64,000 bases of DNA from Alcanivorax nanhaiticus. GTDB taxonomy: Bacteria > Pseudomonadota > Gammaproteobacteria > Pseudomonadales > Alcanivoracaceae. This document shows, in pieces, positions 8,645 through 17,130 of the stretch. The first letter of the stretch is position 1, and each line of letters starts with the position of its first letter. Both the position numbers and the translations under genes were made by a program. The notes under the pieces were generated by a model, which worked only from the letters and a program-made list of their open reading frames with translations, searched no databases and was not told the origin of the DNA. Location: NCBI RefSeq assembly GCF_000756665.1, contig NZ_ARXV01000014.1:1-64000 (forward strand), given 5' to 3'.

Positions 8645-9802
8645 TTACAGCAGGTTTCCGCTGGAAAAGTTGTATTTCACGCTGAACTGCACCCGACGGT
8701 CATATCCAGTGGTGCCATCATTTGCCGTGCGCTTGCCAAACAGGTATTCGACACCCATCAACACCTTGTCGTTGGGAGTATGCAGCAAGTTCACAGAAGC
8801 ATATTCACCCTTTTCAAAAGCGTCCGCCGTCTGGAAATCCATGTTGTCGATTTCTGTTGAGCTATAGCCAATGGAAGAACTGTAGTGATCATTCCAGTAA
8901 TGATCGTAGTAAGCGATCAGGCCAGTGAGCGGTACCACCTTGTAGTCCGGATCTGCCGCATCACCATCCGGTGCCATATCAACGCCACCGTCATTCATAT
9001 AGTTGGAAATACCATCACCGTGGACAACGCCCAGAATGATGCGGTCTTTCTCAAACATATTGATGGTGCCGGTCAGGTTCACACCCCAGCCGAGTTCGCT
9101 ATCGTCCGGGCTGCCATCTGGAGCATTGGGGGTGTCGTAACCCACCTGGCGAAGAATACCGGCCACCTGGAAATGCCCCCAGTCCCCCACCTGACGGAAG
9201 TGCGCAGTCAGATCGGGGTATTCATCATCGCCGGCAGTTCCCGGGTCTTGTCCGCTATCCACCCCGCTGCCCGGGTTTTCGATGGCCATGGCAAAAGTGG
9301 AATCCCCCTGAATGGGCGTCCAGCGAATTTGTGGATTGCGCAGGAAGACCATGCCGGAAGGTCCCCAGTAGTCGATCACATTGGGGAAGACATCGCCGTC
9401 CATAAAGACACTGTTGGTCTGCCCCGCAAGAATGGATTTCCATTCCCCATAGGCATGACGCAGGCGAATGGTGGTCTGGCCTTCATCTGCGCCAACACCA
9501 AACATATCGAATTCAAACTTGGTAACCAGTTCGCTGTCACCGGCCATGGTGCTGGCATTCACACCAAGACGACTCTGACGGACACTTAACACCGCCTGGC
9601 CATCACTACCCACGGAATCCTGATCGTAAGGAATGCGCCCCGGACGCAAGGTGTCTTCCCATTCCGGAGTGACACGGTCGAAGCCTTGCACATAGTCGAC
9701 CATGCCAAAGCCATACACTTCAAAGGAGGAATCGGCCAGACAGGCCATTGGAGCAAGCAATGCGGCGGCCCCCAGGCCACGCAGAGGAAAACGAATATTC
9801 AT
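8645..9802 (-). CDS. Outer-membrane porin, DcaP-like
   Basis: A 385-residue protein with a signal peptide (cleavage after LADS near residue 24), a barrel rich in alternating aromatic strands and a C-terminal KYNFSSGNLL. The SVRQSRLGVNAST segment and overall plan resemble DcaP-type trimeric porins that admit dicarboxylates and related compounds. The ATG at 9802 gives the leader; the longer frame to 9883 is not needed. The glutaminase gene starts 36 bases downstream of its stop, suggesting a porin-glutaminase-DUF481 transcription unit for uptake and processing of amino-acid nutrients. Confidence 0.78.
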   Translation of the reverse strand: MNIRFPLRGLGAAALLAPMACLADSSFEVYGFGMVDYVQGFDRVTPEWEDTLRPGRIPYDQDSVGSDGQAVLSVRQSRLGVNASTMAGDSELVTKFEFDMFGVGADEGQTTIRLRHAYGEWKSILAGQTNSVFMDGDVFPNVIDYWGPSGMVFLRNPQIRWTPIQGDSTFAMAIENPGSGVDSGQDPGTAGDDEYPDLTAHFRQVGDWGHFQVAGILRQVGYDTPNAPDGSPDDSELGWGVNLTGTINMFEKDRIILGVVHGDGISNYMNDGGVDMAPDGDAADPDYKVVPLTGLIAYYDHYWNDHYSSSIGYSSTEIDNMDFQTADAFEKGEYASVNLLHTPNDKVLMGVEYLFGKRTANDGTTGYDRRVQFSVKYNFSSGNLL

Positions 9803-9930
9803 GATATGTGCATCCCTGATCGTTGTTATAGCCACCCTTCCATGGTGCCGGAACGCAGTGACCACAGACTTAACGGAAATCACGCCTCGCCTGAAGATAG
9901 GAACATATTTTTAAGAGTGAGTCACGTTCA

Positions 9931-9946
9931 TGTCATCGTCGTGACA
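9931..9946. promoter_or_regulatory. Possible operator palindrome upstream of porin operon
   Basis: TGTCA-tcgtcg-TGACA is a perfect 5-bp inverted repeat with a 6-bp spacer in the 258-bp divergent region between the porin and HAD genes. The form suits a dimeric regulator, but nothing identifies which one. Confidence 0.25.
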
Positions 9947-10060
9947 GGGCGTACTGATAACCTGATCACACTCCATTGACGTGACGCCTCACTCAGGCTT
10001 CACTGAGGGCACAATAATAATTGCACGCGCCCACTTCTGATCGGTGACAGGAACCCGACC

Positions 10061-10891
10061 ATGAGTATTTTGCAGCTGCCCAATGCCCATCCTGATGTCA
10101 TTCTGCTGGACTGGCATGCCACTTTGGTTGATACCCACGATGCCATGTATCACGCCGTGGATGATGTACTGCCCCACCTCAAGGAACTCGATCTTTGGGA
10201 CCAGCTACTGACACCTGAAGATTCGAAAACCATTGAAGATGCCAAACTGCTCATTTATGTGAAAGATCATCATCGCCTTCATCCCAAAATCGTCGCACAG
10301 CGTAAAATTTCGCGTACTGACATTTTTGAAGTTCTGTTCGGCAGTGATCAGGATGCCAAAGCTCGCGCCCACCAGGCCTTCGATCAGGCCTACAAAAAAT
10401 ATGTGGAAGATGTCTTCCCCCTGGAGGCGGACATTCGCGAGCAGCTGGAACACATACGCTCCATCGGCATCAAGACCGGCCTGATCTCCAACCGCAAACG
10501 GGACTTTCTTGAGCACGAACTGGCCCTGGTAGATGGCCGTGGCTGGGAGGATCTGTTTGATGTGGTGGTTTGCGGCAGCGATGTGGAAAGACGCAAACCC
10601 GCTCCGGACATGCTGCTGGAGGCCCTCAAACGTCTGCACCTTCCTCCTTCGGAACACTGCTGGTATATCGGCGACAGCACTACTGATGTGATCGCCGCCA
10701 AGGAAGCCGGAATCACCTCCATTTTCTACAACGGCGCGGGCTGGCCACAAAGCTGGCTGGACAAGATTTTCCCCGACACTATCAAACACCCCCATCGACC
10801 TGATGCCGTGGTCGGCAGCATCGCAGACCTCACCAGTCTGGCCCGCCACTTACTGGCTCAACACAAGCGAGTGGAGCGGGCCAGAACCTGA
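10061..10891 (+). CDS. HAD-superfamily hydrolase with altered motif I (D-W-H)
   Basis: A 276-residue HAD protein resembling phosphoglycolate phosphatases. Motif II (SNRK near residue 144), motif III (RRKPAPD near 178) and motif IV (GDSTTD near 204) are all intact. Motif I reads LLDWHATLVDT, so the nucleophile Asp17 is followed by His19 where the catalytic acid-base aspartate normally sits. Phosphatase activity may be altered or the reaction may be a different one. A helical cap of about 100 residues lies between motifs I and II. AGGA precedes the ATG. It stands alone, divergent from the porin operon. Confidence 0.8.
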   Translation: MSILQLPNAHPDVILLDWHATLVDTHDAMYHAVDDVLPHLKELDLWDQLLTPEDSKTIEDAKLLIYVKDHHRLHPKIVAQRKISRTDIFEVLFGSDQDAKARAHQAFDQAYKKYVEDVFPLEADIREQLEHIRSIGIKTGLISNRKRDFLEHELALVDGRGWEDLFDVVVCGSDVERRKPAPDMLLEALKRLHLPPSEHCWYIGDSTTDVIAAKEAGITSIFYNGAGWPQSWLDKIFPDTIKHPHRPDAVVGSIADLTSLARHLLAQHKRVERART

Positions 10892-10904
10892 AAGGCAATG
10901 TTTT

Positions 10905-11177
10905 ACCACAGAGTTCACAGAGATCACTGAGGAAAATCGGTGCGGAGCCAGGGGCGCGCTTGCCGGGCAAATGGACGAGTTGCGAGTTGCGAGTTGCGAG
11001 TTGCGAGTTGCGAGTTGCGAAAGTCAAAGACAAAATCCTGACAGCAAAAAGGTTTTTTTCTGCTTTTCGAAACTCGCTCCTCGAAACTCGAAACTTCCTT
11101 TCCACCCCCAAGCAAACTCCCGAGCGCAGGTTTGTTCCAACAGGGTTTACCTCAGTGATCTCTGTGACCGCTGTGGC
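10905..11177. repeat. Nonamer-armed inverted repeat enclosing a heptad element
   Basis: The left arm at 10905-10936 reads in 9-nt units of the form CACAGAGNN (three copies). The right arm at 11149-11177 is the complement (ctcagtgatctctgtgac...). Between them lies the heptad hairpin at 10977-11097, so one repeat family is nested in another between converging genes. Confidence 0.75.
10977..11097. repeat. Heptad-armed inverted repeat with six GAGTTGC copies
   Basis: Six identical tandem GAGTTGC units occupy 10977-11018. The opposing arm (11064-11097) has only about four complementary, more varied heptads. The unequal, homogenised left arm suggests slippage expansion. It lies inside the nonamer repeat. 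Confidence 0.85.
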
Positions 11178-11193
11178 AAAACCGCTTTTGCCG

Positions 11194-12186
11194 TTACCGG
11201 AATTGACTAGGCGACACCCCGTACCACTTCTTGAAGGCGCGTGAGAACGCGCTCACTTCTGAAAAGCCCAACAGAAACGCCATCTGCGTCACCGTCATAC
11301 CCGGGGTGCGCAGATGGCGCTCCACCAGCGTCTTGCGGGTGTCTTCTACCAGTTGCTTCCAGGTCAGCCCCTCATCATTGAGACGACGCTGCAAGCTACG
11401 GGTACTCAGACAACATTCTTCCGCCGCTTCTGCCTGGGCCGGCTCACCATCGGGCAAACGCTGCTCGATCCACAGGGTCAACCGGCTGGCCAGTGAAGCC
11501 TCCTCTGATGCCGCCAATCGCTGTGCCAAGGTTGCATCCAGCATGGCTGCCAGCTGTATATCGCTGGCCGCCAACATCTGCTGTGCGTTGGCCTTGTCGA
11601 ACGCCAGGCTGTAATGGTCCGCCCCGGTTACCTCACAACGGAAGTAACGCGCCATGGCCTGGCGCAGGCCGGGGTCGATCCAGTCGGGTGCTGAAACGGC
11701 TACCGGATTGTGTTCCCGGTCAATTCGAATGCGCAGCAAGCGCACAATGGTAGACATCACAAACACAATCGCCTGAGGGTGTGGCTGATGATCGGTATTG
11801 GATGTGAAGCGCAGCGCAACACTCTCATCATCGGCAATCAGTTCCGTGGACACCAAATCACTGATCAGGCGATGAAAACGGGTAATCCGGTTCAGAACGC
11901 TATACAAATCCCCGCCTGCGGCCACGGCCAGCCCAAGCGCCCCGAAAGTGTTGTATTGCGAATGCCGCGCCACCTCAATCGCCATGCCCGGGTCGTTCAA
12001 TTCCTGCAGACAATCATCCAGCAGTGCAGTCGAAACATCAGCATCTAGCCTGGCCTCTGGGTCACGCACCATCTGCGGATCGATGCCGTTGCGGCGCAGG
12101 ATGGCATCCCCATCCAGCCCCCGCTCGTGCAACAAATGCAATAACGGCCCCATCAATAGCGCTGCCGCCTGTTTTTTTTCTGACAT
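11194..12186 (-). CDS. AraC-family regulator (OruR/ArgR-like architecture)
   Basis: A 330-residue transcription factor. An N-terminal arabinose-binding-like domain of AraC type (about residues 20-200) precedes a C-terminal double helix-turn-helix (about 235-330) ending in the family signature G-F-S-E-V-S-A-F-S-R-A-F-K-K-W-Y-G-V-S-P. It is divergent from the desaturase gene across 92 bases, so it most likely controls that gene, perhaps in response to a fatty acid or aromatic effector. That link rests on position only. The ATG at 12186 has a weak GGGGA upstream. Confidence 0.88.
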   Translation of the reverse strand: MSEKKQAAALLMGPLLHLLHERGLDGDAILRRNGIDPQMVRDPEARLDADVSTALLDDCLQELNDPGMAIEVARHSQYNTFGALGLAVAAGGDLYSVLNRITRFHRLISDLVSTELIADDESVALRFTSNTDHQPHPQAIVFVMSTIVRLLRIRIDREHNPVAVSAPDWIDPGLRQAMARYFRCEVTGADHYSLAFDKANAQQMLAASDIQLAAMLDATLAQRLAASEEASLASRLTLWIEQRLPDGEPAQAEAAEECCLSTRSLQRRLNDEGLTWKQLVEDTRKTLVERHLRTPGMTVTQMAFLLGFSEVSAFSRAFKKWYGVSPSQFR

Positions 12187-12278
12187 TGGCGTCCCCGGTC
12201 AAACGGTTGGCGGGCAAAGCCGAGTTTTCCTTCCCCGTGCCACCTAGAGTAATCCCCATCGAGAAATGGAGATTTCCC
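12187..12278. promoter_or_regulatory. Divergent control region, AraC regulator / desaturase
   Basis: This 92-bp gap must hold both promoters. ATGGAG at 12266-12271 is the desaturase ribosome binding site. I could not assign a clear -35/-10 pair or half-sites for the AraC protein. Confidence 0.4.
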
Positions 12279-13352
12279 ATGGCAACTGCACCTGCCCGCG
12301 GCAAGTCCGCTACAGATAAAACCATCCAGCGTGAAATCCTTGCCATCAGTGATGATATACGGCAACGCCACGGCTGGCTCAAGCACCAGAACGCCATCGG
12401 CTTCGGCATTTTTGCCATAGCCATTGCCGGCTGCACCCTCAACGCCGTGCTCTACCTTCAGGGCCTCATGCCCGCCTGGGCGGTGATTCTGCTCACCGCC
12501 TTCTGGACCTCGCTGCTCCACGAACTGGAACACGACCTGATCCACTGGATGTATTTCAAGAATAACAAGCTGGTTCATCACCTGATGATGCTCGGCGTGT
12601 ACCTGTGGCGCCCCACCACCATCAACCCCTGGGTTCGCCGCCACCTGCACTTCCATCACCACAAACACTCTGGCAGTGAAACCGACCTGGAAGAGCGCGG
12701 CATCACCAACGGGGAAAAGTGGGGACTCAAGCGTCTGATCATGGTGGGCGACAACATGCTCGCCGTGTACCTGCGCGCCATCAAATACCTGACTGAGCCG
12801 GTGAGGCTCTACCGACGTGGCATCATTACCCGCAAGGACATTCGTAACTTCCGCCTGATCGGCCTGGTGAGCTACAACCCGTTGGGCGTCATCGTCCACG
12901 CCATCTGGCATGGCTTTGTGCTCTATCACCTGCTCAACGGCATTGCCTGGCTAGCCGGTACCAGCATCGCCTGGCCGGAAGTGATGACGGCACAGTTGAG
13001 CTGGATTACTCCGCTGGTGGTGATACTGATCGCCCCCAACATGCTGCGTACCTTCTGCCTGCACTTCATCTCGTCGAATATGCATTACTACGGTGATAAC
13101 GAACCAGGCAAGATCACCGAACAGTGCCAGGTACTCAACGTATGGTGGCTGTGGCCCCTGCAGGCGTTCTGCTTCAACTTCGGCAGCACCCACGCCATCC
13201 ACCACTTCGTGGTCCGCGACCCCTTCTACATCCGCCAGATGACCGCCAAGCGCGCCCATAGGGTATTGAAGGAAAACGGCGTGCGCTTCAACGATCTCGG
13301 CACCTTCCGCCGCGCCAACCGCATGCACGAAAAACCGCAAGCCGCCCTGTAA
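12279..13352 (+). CDS. Membrane fatty acid desaturase
   Basis: A 357-residue integral membrane di-iron desaturase. The three histidine boxes are present: HELEH with a following H (near residue 82), H-x-H-F-HHHKH (near 126) and HAIHH (near 305). Two membrane hairpins surround them. Such enzymes introduce a double bond into acyl chains to adjust membrane fluidity. The frame is open further upstream, but the ATG at 12279 follows ATGGAG at a proper distance. A rho-independent terminator follows directly. The divergent AraC gene is the likely regulator; the substrate form (acyl-CoA or phospholipid) cannot be told. Confidence 0.88.
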   Translation: MATAPARGKSATDKTIQREILAISDDIRQRHGWLKHQNAIGFGIFAIAIAGCTLNAVLYLQGLMPAWAVILLTAFWTSLLHELEHDLIHWMYFKNNKLVHHLMMLGVYLWRPTTINPWVRRHLHFHHHKHSGSETDLEERGITNGEKWGLKRLIMVGDNMLAVYLRAIKYLTEPVRLYRRGIITRKDIRNFRLIGLVSYNPLGVIVHAIWHGFVLYHLLNGIAWLAGTSIAWPEVMTAQLSWITPLVVILIAPNMLRTFCLHFISSNMHYYGDNEPGKITEQCQVLNVWWLWPLQAFCFNFGSTHAIHHFVVRDPFYIRQMTAKRAHRVLKENGVRFNDLGTFRRANRMHEKPQAAL

Positions 13353-13373
13353 GCAAACACTCACCTACTCGAA

Positions 13374-13396
13374 GCCCGCACCTGAGCGGGCTTTTC
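13374..13396 (+). terminator. Rho-independent terminator of the desaturase gene
   Basis: GCCCGC and GCGGGC form a 6-bp stem around a short ACCTGA loop and are followed by TTTTCTGTTTT, 21 bases after the stop codon. Confidence 0.8.
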
Positions 13397-13494
13397 TGTT
13401 TTCAACGGAACGCCTTCCTCCGGATACAACCACCCTTTGCAATTCTCTTGATAATCAAGCACTTTGCTTTCATCGAATCCGGCAATACCCGCCA

Positions 13495-13660
13495 GGAGTT
13501 ATAAGGAAGCCTCTATATAACTCCGTGTAGGAGATTTGCCATTACGTCATAGCTTGTTGATATGGCAGGGTTTTATCGGACGGGGAGCGACTGCGGTTCC
13601 GGGGTTATATAGAACCGAGTTATACGGAACGTTCTAATTAATTCGCTGTTATACCTAAAT
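13495..13660. repeat. Short TATAAC-rich palindromes at the edge of the AT-rich island
   Basis: A 9-bp perfect inverted repeat, GGAGTTATA...TATAACTCC, lies at about 13494-13523. It is followed by three spaced GTTATAYNNAA copies between 13601 and 13660, one of them in GGTTATATAGAACC. Base composition falls sharply here compared with the desaturase gene. The sequence marks the boundary of the island; its origin is unclear. Confidence 0.45.
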
Positions 13661-13676
13661 AGGTAAGTTCAGATAT

Positions 13677-15134
13677 ATGCGTAAAGAAATTAGCAATGAA
13701 CAAATAAAGATTGAATCTGAAGCAGGGTTTAAGCCACTTACTATTGAGTCTGGCATAACGTTACTTCCATTCTCGGAGCTAGGTGATCGTGAATTTGAAC
13801 TGCTGTCATATCTTCTAGTGCAAGATGAGATTAATGAGTCTAAGCATGCCAATTTAGACAATATTTCTCTAATGCAAGGAGTGTCTGAACGAGGCCGAGA
13901 TTGTGTTTTATATAATCAGGGTAAAGTAGTTGGGTTAATACAGTGCAAAAAATACACTGGCCGTCTAACTAAACCCCAAGCCCTAAAAGAGATAATTAAG
14001 TTTCTACTATTTGCAAATCTGGACAACTCTTTATTGCCTAATCCTGATAACTTTGAGTATAAGCTTTATGTATCCAATGACCTTACAGAGCCCGCTATAA
14101 CTCTTATTAATGAATACGCCGCTAAAGTTTCTGACGAAATTACAAATGGTACAATCGATCAATATATCCAAGAGATCATTCATGAGTACGAGTCCTTTGC
14201 AGCTTTTAAAGAAAATGCCCCATCGGATACGATTAAGTCCCAGCTGAAGAAAATAAAGGTCTCATATTCTAATGCTACTGAATTGTCCGCAAGGACTTAT
14301 AGCAATGACAAGTTGCTCTCCTTATTTTTCAATGTAAAGACGATTGTAGACTTGGAGGGGGCGGACAATCTAATCAGAAATGCTCTAGATGATTATGGGC
14401 TTAAATACCTTACTGATGAAGATCTAAAAAAGTTACAAGACAGGATCGGAAATACCAAAGAAGAGAACAGAATTAATTTAGGGTTCGTAGACTTTTTTGG
14501 ATACAACAAAGAATTCTTTAAATTCCTAAAAGGTGATCCATTTAAAGAAGTACTGCAATCGGTGGTGGGTGTAAATTCGCTTCTAGATAAATATTTACTG
14601 GATTTTATAAACTCCAAAATACATGAGCTGGTCCTGCTCTATATCACGGAAGGCCTACTCAATAGAGGGAAAATACATACCTTTAGTATAGGCATTGCAG
14701 CGCCTTACCTATTAAAGAGGTTGTCCATGACTCTGCTGGCTAAGTCAATGCCAGAAGCGATGCTTACAAAATATTATCCACAGTTTTCAATGACTAAAGA
14801 GGAGCTTGTTTCAGACATAGCTGAAACTCTATATGAGAGTAGCGAAAGAGTTATGGCAAAGGACTACAGTCAACTAGTCGGCAGCCCTGAAGATATTGAA
14901 TTCAAGATTCGATTTTTTTCTCATATGCATATTGGGTTAAATAGTATTGAAGATGCAAAAGCGGTATTCACAAAAGATATGGAAGTGATACAGCCTGTTC
15001 TTGATAGCATTGAAAATGAAATCAATAATTTGCTTCAGGAGGAAAGGACGGTAGTTATAAAGGATTCATCATTTCTTGATGACAAAGATCAAATACAGGC
15101 TTTTGCCAGTACTATAAAGGCTATAGATTCATAG
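13677..15134 (+). CDS. AT-rich orphan with PD-(D/E)XK nuclease-like N-terminus (Mrr-type)
   Basis: A 485-residue protein of clearly lower GC and different codon use than its neighbours. Residues about 35-110 match the Mrr-like restriction-endonuclease pattern: Glu41 in FELLSYLL, Asp75 in RGRD, and the Q-x-K pair Gln89-Lys91 in QCKKY. The remaining 370 residues are mostly helical and I do not recognise them; no Walker A motif is present. It sits directly before an attC-like site, so it may be an integron gene cassette. A nuclease-type anti-phage role is an inference. AGGTAAG precedes the ATG. Confidence 0.65.
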   Translation: MRKEISNEQIKIESEAGFKPLTIESGITLLPFSELGDREFELLSYLLVQDEINESKHANLDNISLMQGVSERGRDCVLYNQGKVVGLIQCKKYTGRLTKPQALKEIIKFLLFANLDNSLLPNPDNFEYKLYVSNDLTEPAITLINEYAAKVSDEITNGTIDQYIQEIIHEYESFAAFKENAPSDTIKSQLKKIKVSYSNATELSARTYSNDKLLSLFFNVKTIVDLEGADNLIRNALDDYGLKYLTDEDLKKLQDRIGNTKEENRINLGFVDFFGYNKEFFKFLKGDPFKEVLQSVVGVNSLLDKYLLDFINSKIHELVLLYITEGLLNRGKIHTFSIGIAAPYLLKRLSMTLLAKSMPEAMLTKYYPQFSMTKEELVSDIAETLYESSERVMAKDYSQLVGSPEDIEFKIRFFSHMHIGLNSIEDAKAVFTKDMEVIQPVLDSIENEINNLLQEERTVVIKDSSFLDDKDQIQAFASTIKAIDS

Positions 15135-15144
15135 TCATGGTTCG

Positions 15145-15222
15145 GTATAACAAGCACATTAAATTCGCTCCCTACGGTCGCCGGACGCTCGCAAGCTCAC
15201 GCCGTTTATGTGAGCGTTAAGT
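15145..15222 (+). mobile_element. Integron attC-like recombination site
   Basis: The site runs from GTATAAC (15145-15151, near the R'' consensus RYYYAAC) to GTTAAGT (15216-15222, a perfect R' GTTRRRY). The flanks pair imperfectly: AACAAGCACATTAAA against the complement of TTTATGTGAGCGTT, with extrahelical differences. A GC-rich imperfectly paired centre completes the 78-bp site. It begins 10 bases after one stop codon and ends 4 bases before the next ATG, the usual cassette geometry. No integrase gene is in the window. Confidence 0.65.
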
Positions 15223-15226
15223 GATT

Positions 15227-15982
15227 ATGAATGACCTATACGACATCGCGCTGAAGAACATGAATAACTCGTTTGAGATACTGGAGGGTCATCTCGATGC
15301 GCCGGTAAAGGTTAAGTTCAACAATGGATATGTATATAGGTACAAATCCCAAGATATTTATGCTGCTATCTTGCTAAAGCTGGCGAGGACCATAACCGGC
15401 TTGCATGCCATTCACATCTTAAACGAGGCGGGGCTCTTGCAGGAGCAGGCTGCAATACAACGAATTTTAGATGAGCTGAGTGAGGACGTTTTATTTCTCT
15501 GCAACTCGATAATATTTAATGATCGAACAGAAAAACATGACGAATTCCTGAGTGCGTTCTTCCAAGATGAATTTGATGAAGGGCGAAGTGCACTAGAGTC
15601 AAAGCAAAAACGCCCGATGGTTCTTAGGAAGCACATACATTCATATATCAACAAGGATATAGGGCAAGGTGATGCAGCACGCGGGAAAGAGGCTTCCAGG
15701 ACATTGTCCAAGGGATACTCTGGGTACATTCACGCAGCAGCACCTCATGTGATGGAACTTTACTACGGCAGCCCGCCTAGATTTCACCTAGCTGGAAGCG
15801 CGCATTCCTCTCCGCTATATCAAGATCACGTTGATGACATGCTTAACTACTTCTATCGTGGAATTTTGTCGTTTGCATTTGCCGCGAAGGCTTTTGGCGA
15901 TGAAAGCCTATTTAAGGCTTTTCTTGACTACTCGAAGGCATTTGCAAGGGAATCAGGCCGTGAAAATCACCTTATCCCGTAG
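15227..15982 (+). CDS. Unknown helical protein, probable gene cassette
   Basis: A 251-residue protein, predominantly alpha-helical, with no signal peptide or membrane segment. It has an ARTITGLHA segment (R-x5-H) near residue 45 reminiscent of HEPN-type helical domains, and resembles DUF5677-like proteins, but I cannot assign it firmly. The ATG at 15227 lies 4 bases after the attC-like site; a GTG at 15221 inside that site is an alternative. It has no obvious Shine-Dalgarno sequence, as is common for cassettes. The pairing with a nuclease-like gene invites a defence reading that is unproven. Confidence 0.6.
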   Translation: MNDLYDIALKNMNNSFEILEGHLDAPVKVKFNNGYVYRYKSQDIYAAILLKLARTITGLHAIHILNEAGLLQEQAAIQRILDELSEDVLFLCNSIIFNDRTEKHDEFLSAFFQDEFDEGRSALESKQKRPMVLRKHIHSYINKDIGQGDAARGKEASRTLSKGYSGYIHAAAPHVMELYYGSPPRFHLAGSAHSSPLYQDHVDDMLNYFYRGILSFAFAAKAFGDESLFKAFLDYSKAFARESGRENHLIP

Positions 15983-16066
15983 AACGCTCAACAAGACGGA
16001 GTACGCGACAAGAGCCTGTCCGCAGCTTTACCAAGCAAATAATGCAGCAATTTCCACGGAGAGAAG

Positions 16067-16510
16067 GTGAAGATCATCGGTTACCTGATTGGCGGCGCAT
16101 TGCTGATACTTGTATTTCTGGGCCCAGGTACCGGCTGGTATCTGGTCTCGAAAGATACTTTTGCTGCATTACATTATGACGGTGTCGAACAGGCTGAAAT
16201 CATTGACTGCAGATCCATACGAAGCGGCGGTCAAAACTCTCGTTATGTGCGCGTACCGGTTGTTCTGCGGCCGTCCGGGAAAACACTTTCTGGCTCCGTG
16301 GATGAAATCCGTTATTTCTGGGAATGTGATGACCAGATCGGCACTTCCGTTGAGGTGGTTTATGACATTAACCATCCCGACAAGGCCAAGCTGAACACCT
16401 TTATCGAGATGTGGTTTTTGCCCATCCTGATCGGGGTGATATGCCTTATCTGGTACTCAGCAATTGTAATCGGCTATATCAAGAAATATCGCGACCGCAA
16501 AAAACGATAG
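16067..16510 (+). CDS. DUF3592-like small membrane protein
   Basis: A 147-residue protein with one N-terminal membrane segment (residues 4-27), a roughly 75-residue periplasmic beta-rich part, and a second membrane segment (about 115-138) followed by a basic tail. This layout matches DUF3592 proteins, whose function is unknown. The likely start is GTG at 16067 with GGAGAG very close upstream. It follows the AT-rich island by 84 bases but has ordinary base composition. Confidence 0.6.
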   Translation: MKIIGYLIGGALLILVFLGPGTGWYLVSKDTFAALHYDGVEQAEIIDCRSIRSGGQNSRYVRVPVVLRPSGKTLSGSVDEIRYFWECDDQIGTSVEVVYDINHPDKAKLNTFIEMWFLPILIGVICLIWYSAIVIGYIKKYRDRKKR

Positions 16511-16674
16511 CTGCCAGCACCTTCCCGCTTTTCACAAGCCGTTCCCGCCACTCAGCATACCGCTCTGCGGCCAAAAAAATTTCAGCTTTCATTTCACCCC
16601 TGTCGATTTCCCCCAACGGCATTCGACGATATGTTGAAGTATGCACGTTACCTTACTATCACAGGGAGAACGAA

Positions 16675-17130
16675 ATGGCTGATAACACAGGCACCGTTAG
16701 ACTTCACCGGGTACTGCGTGCCCCCAGCGATCGCGTCTATCGCGCCTTCACCGACAAGGGTGCACTGGAATACTGGCTACCGCCCTATGGTTTTACCGGC
16801 ACGGTTCATGAAATCGATGTGCGTGTCGGGGGCGGCTACCGGATGTCGTTTACCAATTTCAGCGGCGGCGGCAGTCACGCGTTTACGGTTGAGTATCTTG
16901 AGCTGGAACCGGGAAAGCGTATTCGCCATACCGACCGTTTCGACAGCGAGGGACTACCGGGCGAGATGACGGTGACCATTGATCTCAGAGAGGTTTCCTG
17001 CGGTACCGAGCTGAGCATTGTCCAGGAAGGCATTCCCGCCGTCATTCCAGAAGAAATGTGTTATCTGGGCTGGCAGGAATCACTGGAACAACTTGCCAAG
17101 TTAGTGGAACCGGACATTCCTGCTGAATAA
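16675..17130 (+). CDS. SRPBCC / AHSA1-domain protein
   Basis: A 151-residue single-domain protein of the START-like SRPBCC superfamily, activator-of-Hsp90-ATPase homologue type. The usual N-terminal R-V-L-R-A-P-x-x-x-V-Y-R-A-F-T and the W-L-P-P segment are visible. These small proteins bind hydrophobic ligands. The ATG at 16675 has AGGGAG 6 bases upstream, though the frame is open further. It is convergent with mmsB and has no evident functional partner nearby. Confidence 0.82.
   Translation: MADNTGTVRLHRVLRAPSDRVYRAFTDKGALEYWLPPYGFTGTVHEIDVRVGGGYRMSFTNFSGGGSHAFTVEYLELEPGKRIRHTDRFDSEGLPGEMTVTIDLREVSCGTELSIVQEGIPAVIPEEMCYLGWQESLEQLAKLVEPDIPAE

Noticed and set aside
15983..16066. Possible second attC site after the helical orphan gene
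   Set aside because: Only a left-half resemblance (GAACGCTCAACAAG); no GTTRRRY box or pairing right half was found before the next gene.
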